DNA from: a virus
DNA length: 21,609 nt
Virus record (IMG/VR): IMGVR_UViG_3300031566_000431
Span: 1 to 21,609 of that record
Reading direction: 5' to 3' (one strand)
Part shown: positions 12,195 to 20,016 of the stretch, one piece after another
How the letters are laid out: the number at the start of each line of letters is the position of its first letter
Numbering within the stretch: the stretch's first letter is position 1
Translations under genes and position numbers: made by a program
Notes under the pieces: model-generated
Told to the model about the DNA's origin: nothing
The model's database searches: none
Seen by the model: only the letters and a program-made list of their open reading frames with translations

Positions 12195-12665
12195 ATGACT
12201 TATCCTGAAGATACCAAAGAATTAGCAGAGGAAATCTACGTATACGACGGGAAAACGCTGGAGCAGGTATGCGAGCAGACACAGATTCCCATGCCTACGC
12301 TCAAACAGTGGTCGTCCGATGATGGCTGGTTTCAGAAAAAAAAGGAATACCGGAGCGCGGCCCTGGCCATTAAGCACGATACGATCCAGCTCCAGAGGCG
12401 GTTGACTGAAAAGGCCCTCGAAACCCTGGATCCCCAGGCGATCTATGCACTCTCACGCCTGCGCGCGGCAACCAGGAAAGAGGGTGCGCAGGATCAAAAG
12501 GAGCCGGACATCGACCGGCCGCGGATGTTTCTCGAGGATATGGAGTTTGCCGTGAAGATCCTCCAGGAGGTGGATCCCCAGGCATTGAAAGTATTCGGCA
12601 AACATTTCGGGCTGATTGTGCGGAGGTGGAAGGATAGCCACCAAGACACTAAGACACAAAGCTAA
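12195..12665 (+). CDS. Small terminase subunit (DUF1804/Mu gp27-like)
   Basis: This 156-aa protein begins with an HTH-like region (KELAEEIYVYDGKTLEQVCE, then QIPMPTLKQWSSDDGWFQKK), as in phage small terminases that recognise packaging sites. A long helical region follows. It sits directly before the large terminase. The C-terminal HQDTKTQS and the stop are encoded by the ACACTAAGACACAAAG palindrome at 12637-12703, so the tail is repeat-derived. The ribosome site is weak (AAAGGGAA). Confidence 0.75.
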   Translation: MTYPEDTKELAEEIYVYDGKTLEQVCEQTQIPMPTLKQWSSDDGWFQKKKEYRSAALAIKHDTIQLQRRLTEKALETLDPQAIYALSRLRAATRKEGAQDQKEPDIDRPRMFLEDMEFAVKILQEVDPQALKVFGKHFGLIVRRWKDSHQDTKTQS

Positions 12666-12703
12666 ATAACTAAAAGAACTTCGTGCCTTCGTGCCTTTGT
12701 GGC
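12637..12703 (+). repeat. ACACTAAGACACAAAG / CTTTGTGGC palindrome, copy 1
   Basis: GCCACCAAGACACTAAGACA and CAAAG on the left pair with CTTCGTGCCTTCGTGCCTTT and GTGGC on the right. The same element occurs at 21118-21182. It supplies the end of the small terminase gene and the sequence just before the large terminase start. Confidence 0.85.
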
Positions 12704-12716
12704 AAGCAATAAGCCA

Positions 12717-14246
12717 ATGAGAAAAAGACCTAAAATAACCGAATATCGATTCGATCAGTGGGCCGAGGATCTGGCCGGCTGGATCCAGGAGAATGTCTCG
12801 CCATTCGAGGATGACACCCCGGAGAAGCAGACCGAACGGAAAGCCCGCGCCAAATGGGATAAACTCTTCTTCATGAAGACGTATCTGCCGCATTATTTTT
12901 TCAAGCCGTTCGGGGAGTTTCACGTGGAATGGGCGGGCCTTGGAGATCTGCGGAATGAATGCGCCTTTGTGGCCGCACCGAGGGAGTTCGGAAAATCCAC
13001 GTTCTTTTCATTCGGCGATCCCATCCACGATCTGTGTTACAGGCTCAGACATTTCATCGAGATTATATCCGATACCCACGATCAGGCCACGGTATTTGCC
13101 CTGGCCATAAAATTGGAGTTCGAGGAAAACACCAGGATTCGCCACGATTTCGGCGACCTCAAGGGCCGCGTCTGGAAAGAGGACGAGATCGTTACACGGG
13201 ATGGCGATAAGCTCCTGGCCAGGGGAAAGAAGGATAAATTCAGGGGACTGAAAAACCGGCAATGGCGGCTGGATAAAATAATCCCGGACGATTATGAAAA
13301 CGATGAGAACGTGGATAATCCCACCCTGGTGAAAAAAGCAAAAAAACTTTTGCAGGGCGCCGTCATGGGCTCGGCCGGCGAGGGATTTTGTTTTATTATG
13401 GTGGGCAATATCTTCCATCCGAAAAGCGTGCTGGCCCAGTTCATGGCAGATAAAGACGAAGAGGGCAGCCCGCTGTATATCTCGAAAATATACCGGGCCA
13501 TTATCGATCAGGGCAAGCCCACGGAGCACTCCCTGTGGCCGGAGCTGTGGCCCCTTGATCGGCTCTATCAAAAGCGCCGCATGATGAGCACGATGGTGTT
13601 CAATATCGAGATGATGAATCTCACCGGCGCAGAGGATAGTCCGTTCAAAGAGGAATGGTTCAAATATTACCGCCGGGAGGAAATCGACCTCTCACGCCTG
13701 CAGGTGGCCATCGGTGTGGATCCCTCTGCAAAACAGGGAGAGGCAAACGATTTCAAGGCTATTATAGCCGTAGGGCTTGATCGTGAAACAATGCATTTCT
13801 ATTGCCTCCATGCATGGATTCGCCATGCATCCCCCGGCGAGATGTTCGCGGAATCATATAACCAGGCAGATGATTACGGCGGCAGGGTCGGGATCGAGGA
13901 GAACATGCTCGAAGATTTCCTGCACGAGGCCATCTACAACTATGCCAAGGACGTGGGCCGGTATCTGCCCTGGCAGCCTATTAAACATCTTACGAACAAG
14001 GAGCAGCGCATTATCGGCACACTCCAGTATCTGGTGCAGCATGGCAAGATATTTTTCGAGAAAGGCCATTCGGATCAGGATCTCCTGGTGGAGCAGCTCA
14101 TCTATATCCTGAATAAAAATATTCATGACGACGGCCCCGACGGCCTGGAGATGGCGGTGAGCATGCTGCAGGGAGGGGCATTCGGTCCGGTGGAATACGA
14201 AACCGTCACACCCCGCAGATTTGCGATGGGAGGGGGAGCATATTAA
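12717..14246 (+). CDS. Terminase large subunit (Mu gp28-like)
   Basis: This is the packaging motor and nuclease (509 aa from ATG 12717). The ATPase motif APREFGKST lies at residues 87-95, with an acidic PDDYENDENVDN later as Walker B. The C-terminal nuclease domain starts with GVDPSAKQGEANDFKAIIAV (D335). The sequence HVEWAGLGDLRNECAFVAAP fits the family. An in-frame GTG at 12699 would add MASNKP, but those bases belong to the upstream repeat, so ATG 12717 is preferred. Neither start has a clear Shine-Dalgarno site. It is followed by the portal gene, as in Mu. Confidence 0.92.
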   Translation: MRKRPKITEYRFDQWAEDLAGWIQENVSPFEDDTPEKQTERKARAKWDKLFFMKTYLPHYFFKPFGEFHVEWAGLGDLRNECAFVAAPREFGKSTFFSFGDPIHDLCYRLRHFIEIISDTHDQATVFALAIKLEFEENTRIRHDFGDLKGRVWKEDEIVTRDGDKLLARGKKDKFRGLKNRQWRLDKIIPDDYENDENVDNPTLVKKAKKLLQGAVMGSAGEGFCFIMVGNIFHPKSVLAQFMADKDEEGSPLYISKIYRAIIDQGKPTEHSLWPELWPLDRLYQKRRMMSTMVFNIEMMNLTGAEDSPFKEEWFKYYRREEIDLSRLQVAIGVDPSAKQGEANDFKAIIAVGLDRETMHFYCLHAWIRHASPGEMFAESYNQADDYGGRVGIEENMLEDFLHEAIYNYAKDVGRYLPWQPIKHLTNKEQRIIGTLQYLVQHGKIFFEKGHSDQDLLVEQLIYILNKNIHDDGPDGLEMAVSMLQGGAFGPVEYETVTPRRFAMGGGAY

Positions 14247-14280
14247 ATGCAAATTGAAAATTGCAAATTGGGAAATGAAA
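14246..14280 (+). repeat. AAATTGCAAATTG short repeat
   Basis: AAATGCAAATTGAAAATTGC followed by AAATTGGGAAATGAAATATG. The repeated AAATTG units form an imperfect palindrome filling the 35 bases between terminase and portal genes. It is a family distinct from the others. Confidence 0.5.
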
Positions 14281-14281
14281 T

Positions 14282-15859
14282 ATGATCCTTGATCAATTCG
14301 GCAAAGAGATTACGGTCGAGAAAAAGCCCGAGACCAGGGAGATCGCGGTCACCACGATCAGGGACAGGTGGTCGAGTTACCCGAGCCAGGGGCTCACCCC
14401 GCAGACTCTGGCCACGATCTTCAAGGAGGCGGACGCCGGGGCCGTGTACCGCCAGGCAGAGCTCTTTGAGGAGATAGAGGAAAAAGATACGCATATCTTT
14501 TCCCAGTTTCAGACACGGAAAAATGCGGTACTGGGCCTGGAGCATGAGATCCTTCCCTATTCCGAGAGCGCCGGGGATAAAAAGATCCGGGATTTTATCG
14601 TCGATGTCATTGCCTCTATACAAGAATTTGACGGGAGTATGCTGGATTTGTTGGATGCCATACCCAAAGGATTCGCCCTTTCCGAGATCAACTGGGATGT
14701 GCAGGGAAAGCAGGCGGTGATCAAAGGCCTTTCCTGGATCCATCAGAAACGGGCGCTCTTTTATTCCGATTATTCCAAGGGCTTCTGGGAAAAAGATTTC
14801 GAGATGCCCCGGATCATCACAGAGGCCGAGCAGATCAAGGGCGAGGAGATGCCGCCCTTTAAACTGATCTATCACAGATACAAGGCGCGGTCAGGGTATG
14901 ATACCCGCGCAGGAATTTTACGGACCTGCGCCTGGATGTATCTGTTTAAAAACTATTCGATCAAGGATTGGGTGGCCTTTGCCGAGGTTTTCGGTATGCC
15001 GCTGCGGGTGGGAAAATACGATACCGGGGCAAGCAAAGATGACAAAGATGCCTTGATTTCCGCCATCCGGAGCCTGGGCAGTGATGCGGCCGGGATCATA
15101 TCCAAGAATACCGAGATCGAATTCATCGAGACGGTCAAGGCCGCTGCCAAGGAGAATATCTATAAATCCCTGGCTGATTTTTGCAACAAAGAGATGTCCA
15201 AGGCCATTCTGGGGCAGACGGCAACCACAGAGGGCACGCCCGGCAAGCTGGGCAATGAAGAGGCGCAGGACCTGGTCAGGCATGACCTGATCAAGGCGGA
15301 CAATGAATCGCTGGCCAAGACCTACCGGGGCCAGTTTATCCGTCCCCTGGTGGGCTATAACTATGGATGGGACAAGCCCCTGCCCTGGTTCAAATTCCAT
15401 TTCGAGGAGCCGGAAGATTTAAAGACGCTCTCAGAGGTATATAAAAACCTGCACGGGATCAACCAGCCCATTTCAGCGGAGCATGTATCCGAGCGATTCA
15501 AGGTACCCATGCCGCAGAAAGGCGAGACGGTCCTGGAAAAATCCTCCGGGCCATTTGCGATGAAATCCGCCATAAATCCGGCGGACAGGCAGGTAATCGC
15601 AAAACAGGGCCGGTTTAGCCCTGAACAGGAGAAGATCGAGGGATTGGTCGATGGGAGTGTAGATATTGCAGCCAGGGCCATGAAAGGGCTTGAAACGCCC
15701 GTAAAAAAGCTGATCAGTGAAGCGAATTCCCTAGAAGAGATCCGGGATGGGCTGTATGCGCTGTATGGGGAGATGGATCAGACGGAGCTGCAGGAGCTGA
15801 TCGCACGGGCCATGTATGTGGCGGAATTGTATGGGCGATCTACGATCGCCCATAGCTGA
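14282..15859 (+). CDS. Portal protein (DUF935, Mu gp29-like)
   Basis: This 525-aa protein would form the dodecameric portal ring through which DNA is packed. Family features include the N-terminal SQGLTPQTLATIFKEAD, HIFSQFQTRKNAVLGLEHEI, EINWDVQ, YDTRAGILRTCAWMYLFKNY and the LGQTATTEGTPGKLGNEEAQ block typical of DUF935 portals. The length agrees with Mu gp29 relatives. The start ATG 14282 lies within a short AT-rich gap with only GGGAAATGAAAT upstream. The stop is immediately followed by a repeat. The next gene encodes a MuF-like protein, as in Mu. Confidence 0.93.
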   Translation: MILDQFGKEITVEKKPETREIAVTTIRDRWSSYPSQGLTPQTLATIFKEADAGAVYRQAELFEEIEEKDTHIFSQFQTRKNAVLGLEHEILPYSESAGDKKIRDFIVDVIASIQEFDGSMLDLLDAIPKGFALSEINWDVQGKQAVIKGLSWIHQKRALFYSDYSKGFWEKDFEMPRIITEAEQIKGEEMPPFKLIYHRYKARSGYDTRAGILRTCAWMYLFKNYSIKDWVAFAEVFGMPLRVGKYDTGASKDDKDALISAIRSLGSDAAGIISKNTEIEFIETVKAAAKENIYKSLADFCNKEMSKAILGQTATTEGTPGKLGNEEAQDLVRHDLIKADNESLAKTYRGQFIRPLVGYNYGWDKPLPWFKFHFEEPEDLKTLSEVYKNLHGINQPISAEHVSERFKVPMPQKGETVLEKSSGPFAMKSAINPADRQVIAKQGRFSPEQEKIEGLVDGSVDIAARAMKGLETPVKKLISEANSLEEIRDGLYALYGEMDQTELQELIARAMYVAELYGRSTIAHS

Positions 15860-15921
15860 TAGCTCATAGCAGCTTAGAGCCATGAGCTAAGTTGCTAAAC
15901 TGCTAATTTGTGAAGCAAATT
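15853..15921 (+). repeat. GCTGATAGCTCATAGC-family repeat
   Basis: CATAGCTGATAGCTCATAGC, then AGCTTAGAGCCATGAGCTAA and GTTGCTAAACTGCTAATTTG. It is built from inverted and direct AGCT/TAGC units, related to 2434-2466, 11770-11870 and 16582-16623. It overlaps the portal stop and supplies an alternative GTG start (15910) for the next gene. Confidence 0.65.
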
Positions 15922-16584
15922 ATGATTGAATTAAGACCATTACCATTCGAGGAAGCAATAGAGACTTTCAGGGACCTGGTGCCCCTGACGGCCGACGAGT
16001 TCTATGCCCTGGCTCAAGAGGCAAGGGCAGCGGCCTTCACCGTGACAGGGGTACTACGCATGGACGTGCTCGTGGATATGCATGGGGCCGTGGAAAAGGC
16101 GATTACCGAAGGCGAGACACTGGCGGATTTCAGAAACAGATTCGACGATATCATGGAGACACGGGGCTGGATGGCGCCGCCCGATTTGGCGCCCTACCGG
16201 CTGGAAACGATATTTCGCAATAACGTGCAGACCGCATATAACACGGGGCGCTATAACCAGATGAAGGATCAGAAAGACGCCTTTCCCGCCTGGGAATATG
16301 ATGCGGTCAACGATGCGGACACCAGGCCGGAGCATGCAGCCCAGGATGGAAAAATTTATCCGGTGGATCACCCCTTCTGGGATACCTGGTACCCGCCAAA
16401 CGGACACCGGTGCAGATGCGGGGTAAATCCCGTGCACAAACAGGAGCTTGAAGGTGTAAAAACAGAGTCCGAAATGCCACCCGAAAAGCCCGACCAGGGC
16501 TGGGATCATAACCCGGCCAAGGAAAGATGGAAGCCGGATCTGAGCAAGTATCCGGAAGAATTGCGCACGCAATTCCACCTTTAG
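15922..16584 (+). CDS. F: MuF-like head morphogenesis protein (SPP1 gp7 family)
   Basis: This minor head protein (220 aa from ATG 15922) carries the MuF/SPP1 gp7 domain: LADFRNRFDDIMETRGW, the NNVQTAYNTGRYNQM block, WEYDAVNDADTRPEHAAQDG, YPPNGHRCRCGVNPV. It would be packaged with or near the portal. It is only about the size of the MuF domain, whereas many Mu-like F proteins carry a long C-terminal extension. An in-frame GTG at 15910 adds MKQI but lies in repeat sequence. No strong ribosome site is visible before either start. Confidence 0.88.
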   Translation: MIELRPLPFEEAIETFRDLVPLTADEFYALAQEARAAAFTVTGVLRMDVLVDMHGAVEKAITEGETLADFRNRFDDIMETRGWMAPPDLAPYRLETIFRNNVQTAYNTGRYNQMKDQKDAFPAWEYDAVNDADTRPEHAAQDGKIYPVDHPFWDTWYPPNGHRCRCGVNPVHKQELEGVKTESEMPPEKPDQGWDHNPAKERWKPDLSKYPEELRTQFHL

Positions 16585-16623
16585 CTACTGGCTAATAGCT
16601 GTTAGCTAAAAGTTAAACGAATG
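16582..16623 (+). repeat. TAGCTACTGGCTAATAGC-family repeat
   Basis: TAGCTACTGGCTAATAGCTG and TTAGCTAAAAGTTAAACG, made of TAGCT/AGCTA units like the neighbouring family at 15853-15921. It begins in the stop codon of the MuF gene and ends before the protease ribosome site. Confidence 0.55.
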
Positions 16624-16636
16624 AAATGAGGTTACC

Positions 16637-17683
16637 GTGAAAGCTTTTTTAATTCTCAAGGCAATCGAGGGGGCACCGGGTGAATTCCAGGTGCTGCCCT
16701 TTGGAACAGTGGAAATCGAAGGCGAAGCAGACGCCTTTGTGGATGAGGAGGCAATGGATTCCATCATAGCCGAGTTTGAGCGCAGGGGAAACGATATGGT
16801 GATCGACTATGAGCATCAGACCCTCACCGGAAACGAAGCCCCGGCCGCTGGCTGGCTGCGTAAGTTTGTGAAAAAAGGCCAGGAAGGGCTCTGGGCCGTG
16901 GTGGAATGGACGGAGAAGGCGAAACAGTATCTCGCCAGCAAGGAATACCGCTATTTCTCGCCGGTATTCTGGGTGCGCAAGGCAGACCGGAAGATCGTTC
17001 AAATCGAGAATATCGCGCTGACCAACTTCCCGAAGATCAATAATCTGCACCCGATTACGGCAAAAATGAATAGCGATTTTAATAACCATACAAAAAAAAG
17101 GGAGGAAATAACCATGTGGGAGAAACTTAAAAAATTATTTAAGTTGGCAGAGGATGCCGACGAGGCAAAGGTGGTCGAGGCCGTCGAGGCGGTCGTGGCC
17201 AAAAACAAAGAACTCGAGGCTGCCGGCACGGATAAAATGGAAGTGGTTGCCTGCAAGGAGATCCTGGAAAAATTGAAGCTTGATGAAGGCGCAAAAAAAG
17301 AGGATGTGCTTAATGCCATAGACGGCCTAGAGGCAAGCCATGTCGCAGCAGGGGATTTGAGTAAGCAGGTGGCGAAACTGAGTTCCGATATCGCTGAAAT
17401 GAAAAAGGAAGATATCGTCACGCTCGCGGTCGATGAGGGCAAAATAACGCCCGCACAGCTTGAGGCATGGGGTAACAAAATGGCGTTGACAGATCCGGAA
17501 CAATTCAAAACAGTTGTGCTCTCCAAGGCTGTGGGAAGCGAAATGCCGGTCCGAAAAAATATCCCTCCTGGGCCTAAAGACAAGGATATCATCGACGAGG
17601 CCCAGCAATCCATCAATAAGATGATGGGCATCGATGAGGAGGCCTGGAAAAAATACGGCCCAAAGGAAATGCATAATGCATAG
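16637..17683 (+). CDS. I: Mu gpI-like head maturation protease (with scaffold domain)
   Basis: This 348-aa protein has a GTG start at 16637 after GAGG. The N-terminal domain (about 1-145) is the Mu I prophage protease type: MDSIIAEFERRGNDMVIDYE then HQ, AGWLRKFV, WTEKAKQYLASKEYRYFSPV, IENIALTNFPKINNL. In this family the protease cleaves scaffold and matures the head. After a basic linker (NNHTKKREE) comes a helical scaffold domain (160-348), which is probably also made alone from an internal start at 17114. The gene sits between MuF and the decoration/capsid genes. Confidence 0.9.
   Translation: MKAFLILKAIEGAPGEFQVLPFGTVEIEGEADAFVDEEAMDSIIAEFERRGNDMVIDYEHQTLTGNEAPAAGWLRKFVKKGQEGLWAVVEWTEKAKQYLASKEYRYFSPVFWVRKADRKIVQIENIALTNFPKINNLHPITAKMNSDFNNHTKKREEITMWEKLKKLFKLAEDADEAKVVEAVEAVVAKNKELEAAGTDKMEVVACKEILEKLKLDEGAKKEDVLNAIDGLEASHVAAGDLSKQVAKLSSDIAEMKKEDIVTLAVDEGKITPAQLEAWGNKMALTDPEQFKTVVLSKAVGSEMPVRKNIPPGPKDKDIIDEAQQSINKMMGIDEEAWKKYGPKEMHNA
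17114..17683 (+). CDS. Nested scaffold protein from an internal in-frame start (gpZ-like)
   Basis: ATG 17114 is preceded by GGGAGGAAATAACC, the strongest ribosome site in this gene and better than that of the full-length start. The product (189 aa) begins MWEKLKKLFKLAEDADEAKV and is rich in Glu, Lys and Ala with predicted coiled coils, like phage scaffolds. Mu itself makes protease gpI and scaffold gpZ from one reading frame in this way, so the nested product is well supported by analogy. Confidence 0.75.
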   Translation: MWEKLKKLFKLAEDADEAKVVEAVEAVVAKNKELEAAGTDKMEVVACKEILEKLKLDEGAKKEDVLNAIDGLEASHVAAGDLSKQVAKLSSDIAEMKKEDIVTLAVDEGKITPAQLEAWGNKMALTDPEQFKTVVLSKAVGSEMPVRKNIPPGPKDKDIIDEAQQSINKMMGIDEEAWKKYGPKEMHNA

Positions 17684-17693
17684 CGTATAAATA

Positions 17694-17760
17694 GTTGAAT
17701 GGTTAAATCGTTAAATCGGAAAACTATTTAACAAATCAACGAATTAACCATTTAACCAAA
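17694..17760 (+). repeat. GGTTAAATCG / TTAACCATTTAACC palindrome
   Basis: GAATGGTTAAATCGTTAAAT on the left and GAATTAACCATTTAACCA on the right are inverted around AACTATTTAACAAATC. It forms the whole gap between the protease/scaffold gene and the next ribosome site. Confidence 0.75.
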
Positions 17761-17775
17761 ATGGAGGTTTTTATC

Positions 17776-18852
17776 ATGACAGCATTAACAGAAGATAAAA
17801 AATTGGAGTATACCGAAGGTGTTGAATTGCCCTTCGAGGTATCGGCAGAAGACATAATTTATGCCGGCTCTTTTGTATGTGTAGGTGCAGACGGCTACGC
17901 GGTGCCGGGCGCGGATACGGCAGGATTGATCTTTGAGGGCGTGGCCCGTGAGTACGTTGATAATTCCCTCGGCCTGGATGGCGACAAGAGCGTGGTCCTG
18001 CGAAGGCGCGGCCTGATCAAGGCCCTCATGGAGACGGCCATCACTATCGCCAATGTGGGCGATAACGTATTCCTGGCATACGACAATAGCGTGGATGTCA
18101 CGGGCAATGTCGTCAACAATATTTTCTGCGGGGTCATTGCAGGATACATCGACACCACCCATGCCTGGATCGATATCGAGCCCGCCATCCGCCAGGCGGA
18201 CGTGGCCACCCATATCGCGGACGCAAGCGCGGCCCATGCGGCCTCGGCCATCAGCATTGCCGATGCGGGCCTGTTCACGACCGCGGCCGAGGTGGAGGCG
18301 GCCCTCCAGGAGATCTACCAGCATATTATCACGACAAAGGGGATTATCATTATTCCCATGCCCACGATCACGGATGCGGGAGTAGCACTGGCCGCTTTTG
18401 CGGATGCCGAAGATCCCCTGCCGGGATTCTGCGTGACGGCCGAGGGGCTCGGTATCCGGTGGAATGATCACAACACGCCCACACCGGTCGGGACCAAGGT
18501 CATGATCCCGCCTGATATGGATATCACCGCCAATGCGGTGGTTCATATCCTTGCGGCCAAGATCGGGGCGACGGCAGGCGACGCGACCAAGTTTACCGTC
18601 CAGGCGTTTAACAACGTGGTTGCCGCGCTCTATGATGCGGATGATGATTTCGGAGGCGATACCGATGCGATGGTCGGGGATGAAGATACAAAGACCGTGC
18701 AGCACGTGACCCTCACCCTGGCCCTGGCGAACCTGGCGGCCTATCCGGCGGCATTGGAGCTGACCTTCCAGCCGAAGGACGGCACCCTGGACACGGATGA
18801 TGTCATCATGCTCAGCCAGTGGATCGAGTATACGCGCAAGGCATTGACATAG
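17776..18852 (+). CDS. Capsid decoration-like protein with long C-terminal extension
   Basis: This 358-aa protein starts at ATG 17776, with TGGAGG at 17762-17767. Residues about 1-135 (EGVELPFEVSAEDIIYAGSF, ADTAGLIFEGVAREYVDN, GDNVFLAYD) resemble the DUF2190-like capsid cement/decoration domain seen beside major capsid genes. A linker of the type found in phage surface proteins follows (THIADASAAHAASAISIADA, then TTAAEVEAALQEI). The last 150 residues look like a beta-sandwich (TKVMIPPDMDITANAVVHIL, LELTFQPKDGTLDTDDVIML). The extension probably projects from the capsid surface. Function is inferred from layout and position just before the capsid gene. Confidence 0.7.
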   Translation: MTALTEDKKLEYTEGVELPFEVSAEDIIYAGSFVCVGADGYAVPGADTAGLIFEGVAREYVDNSLGLDGDKSVVLRRRGLIKALMETAITIANVGDNVFLAYDNSVDVTGNVVNNIFCGVIAGYIDTTHAWIDIEPAIRQADVATHIADASAAHAASAISIADAGLFTTAAEVEAALQEIYQHIITTKGIIIIPMPTITDAGVALAAFADAEDPLPGFCVTAEGLGIRWNDHNTPTPVGTKVMIPPDMDITANAVVHILAAKIGATAGDATKFTVQAFNNVVAALYDADDDFGGDTDAMVGDEDTKTVQHVTLTLALANLAAYPAALELTFQPKDGTLDTDDVIMLSQWIEYTRKALT

Positions 18853-18860
18853 TAATAACT

Positions 18861-18932
18861 AGGTTCACCGTTCATCGTTCAGGGTTCAGGGTTAAAACCT
18901 TTGAACCTTTGAACCTTTGAACCTTTGAACCC
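18861..18932 (+). repeat. GGTTCA / TGAACC palindrome, intergenic copy
   Basis: Left arm AGGTTCACCGTTCATCGTTC plus AGGGTTCAGGGTT, right arm AAACC followed by four TTTGAACC units. It is the complete palindromic form of the repeat found in three coding regions here. It ends just before the CGGAGG ribosome site of the capsid gene. Confidence 0.8.
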
Positions 18933-18949
18933 AAAATCGGAGGTTTATC

Positions 18950-19831
18950 ATGATTATTGACCAAGCAAATTTAAGCGGTGTTTATAAGTCGTTTTCAACA
19001 ATTTTCAACCAGGCTTTTGACCAGGCCCCCTCCATGTGGTCCCTGGTGGCGATGGAGGCGCCCAGCGTGGGGCGCAGTGTCGATTATAAGTGGCTTGGGG
19101 ATTACCCGATGATGCAGGAGTGGGTCGGAGACCGGGTCATCAAGGATCTTTCAGCGTTTCATTACGAAATCACCAATAAGAGCTATGAGTCTACCATCGA
19201 GGTGGACCGGGATGACATAAGCGATGACCAGATCGGCGTGTATACGCCTGTGATCCAGGGCCTCGCACAGGCGGCAAAGGCCCACCCGGATATCCTGGTC
19301 TTTGCCCTGCTCGCGGCTGGCTTCGACACGGACTGCTTTGACGGGCAATATTTCTTTGATGACGATCATCCGGTTGGAGAAGGCTCGGCATCCAATGATG
19401 GAGGCGGTGGGGGCGATCCCTGGTTCCTTCTGGATCTTCGCAAGGCGATCAAGCCGATCATTCTCCAGGTTCGCAAACGGCCTGAGTTTGTCTCGCAAGC
19501 TAAGCCGGATGACGAAAACGTATTCCTGCGAAAGAAATTCCGCTACGGCGTGGATGACCGGAAAAACGTGGGTTACGGCCTCTGGCAGATCGCTTATGGA
19601 TCGAAGGATACTTTGAACGCCACCAATTACGCGGCTGCTCGTGCGGCCATGATGGCGTACACCAAGGATGACGAGGTCACCAAGCTGGGGATAGTACCCT
19701 CGCACCTGGTGTATGGCCCCACCAATGAATCCGCGGCAAGGACACTGATTGTGAACGAGCGCGACGATGCCGGCGCGTCCAACCCCTGGTATAAAACCGT
19801 GGAGCCGGTATTGGTGCCCTGGTTGGCGTAA
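18950..19831 (+). CDS. T: Major capsid protein (Mu gpT-like)
   Basis: This 293-aa protein matches the Mu-like major head subunit family: YKSFSTIFNQAFDQAPSMW near the N terminus, WLGDYPMMQEWVGDRVIKDL, EITNKSYESTIEVDRDDISD, QIGVYTPVIQGLAQAAKAHP, then the loop FDGQYFFDDDHPVGEG. It builds the icosahedral shell. The start ATG 18950 follows CGGAGG. Its length agrees with other gpT relatives (around 300 aa). It is followed by gp35- and gp36-like genes, as in Mu. Confidence 0.93.
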   Translation: MIIDQANLSGVYKSFSTIFNQAFDQAPSMWSLVAMEAPSVGRSVDYKWLGDYPMMQEWVGDRVIKDLSAFHYEITNKSYESTIEVDRDDISDDQIGVYTPVIQGLAQAAKAHPDILVFALLAAGFDTDCFDGQYFFDDDHPVGEGSASNDGGGGGDPWFLLDLRKAIKPIILQVRKRPEFVSQAKPDDENVFLRKKFRYGVDDRKNVGYGLWQIAYGSKDTLNATNYAAARAAMMAYTKDDEVTKLGIVPSHLVYGPTNESAARTLIVNERDDAGASNPWYKTVEPVLVPWLA

Positions 19832-19874
19832 AAGATGTCGTATGGCAGTACGGGGCTGGGTTAAGAGCAAATAA

Positions 19875-19944
19875 AGGTTCATAGGTTCACGGTTCAGAGG
19901 TTCAACGTTTTTTAACCTTTAAACCCAGAATCCAGAACCCAGAA
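19875..19944 (+). repeat. GGTTCA palindrome, second intergenic copy
   Basis: AGGTTCATAGGTTCACGGTT and CAGAGGTTCAACG on the left, TTAACCTTTAAACCCAGAAT and CCAGAACCCAGAAC on the right. It lies directly before the three-arm structure at 19946-20003. Confidence 0.75.
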
Positions 19945-19945
19945 C

Positions 19946-20003
19946 GCCCCAGTGAAATCGCCCTTTGGGCGTGTCCCGATATATCGGGACAATTTCACGG
20001 GGC
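19946..20003 (+). repeat. Three-arm cruciform repeat before the gp35-like gene
   Basis: Outer arm GCCCC/GGGGC and GTGAAA/TTTCAC enclose two further hairpins: GCCCTTTGGGC (19960-19970) and GTCCCGATATATCGGGAC (19973-19990). The RNA or single-stranded DNA would fold as a three-way junction. It ends just before the ribosome site GGGAGG (20005-20010). It is a separate family from the others in the window. Confidence 0.8.
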
Positions 20004-20016
20004 AGGGAGGATTATT

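Noticed and set aside
17785-18705. Long minus-strand open frame opposite the decoration gene (306 aa)
   Set aside because: The product is rich in Arg, Gly, His and Asp as expected for an antisense shadow. The + strand has a good ribosome site and domain structure.
18861-19944. GGTTCA repeats as tandem transcription-factor sites
   Set aside because: The same units occur translated within three genes and as full palindromes in gaps, which fits a dispersed repeat family better than promoter elements.
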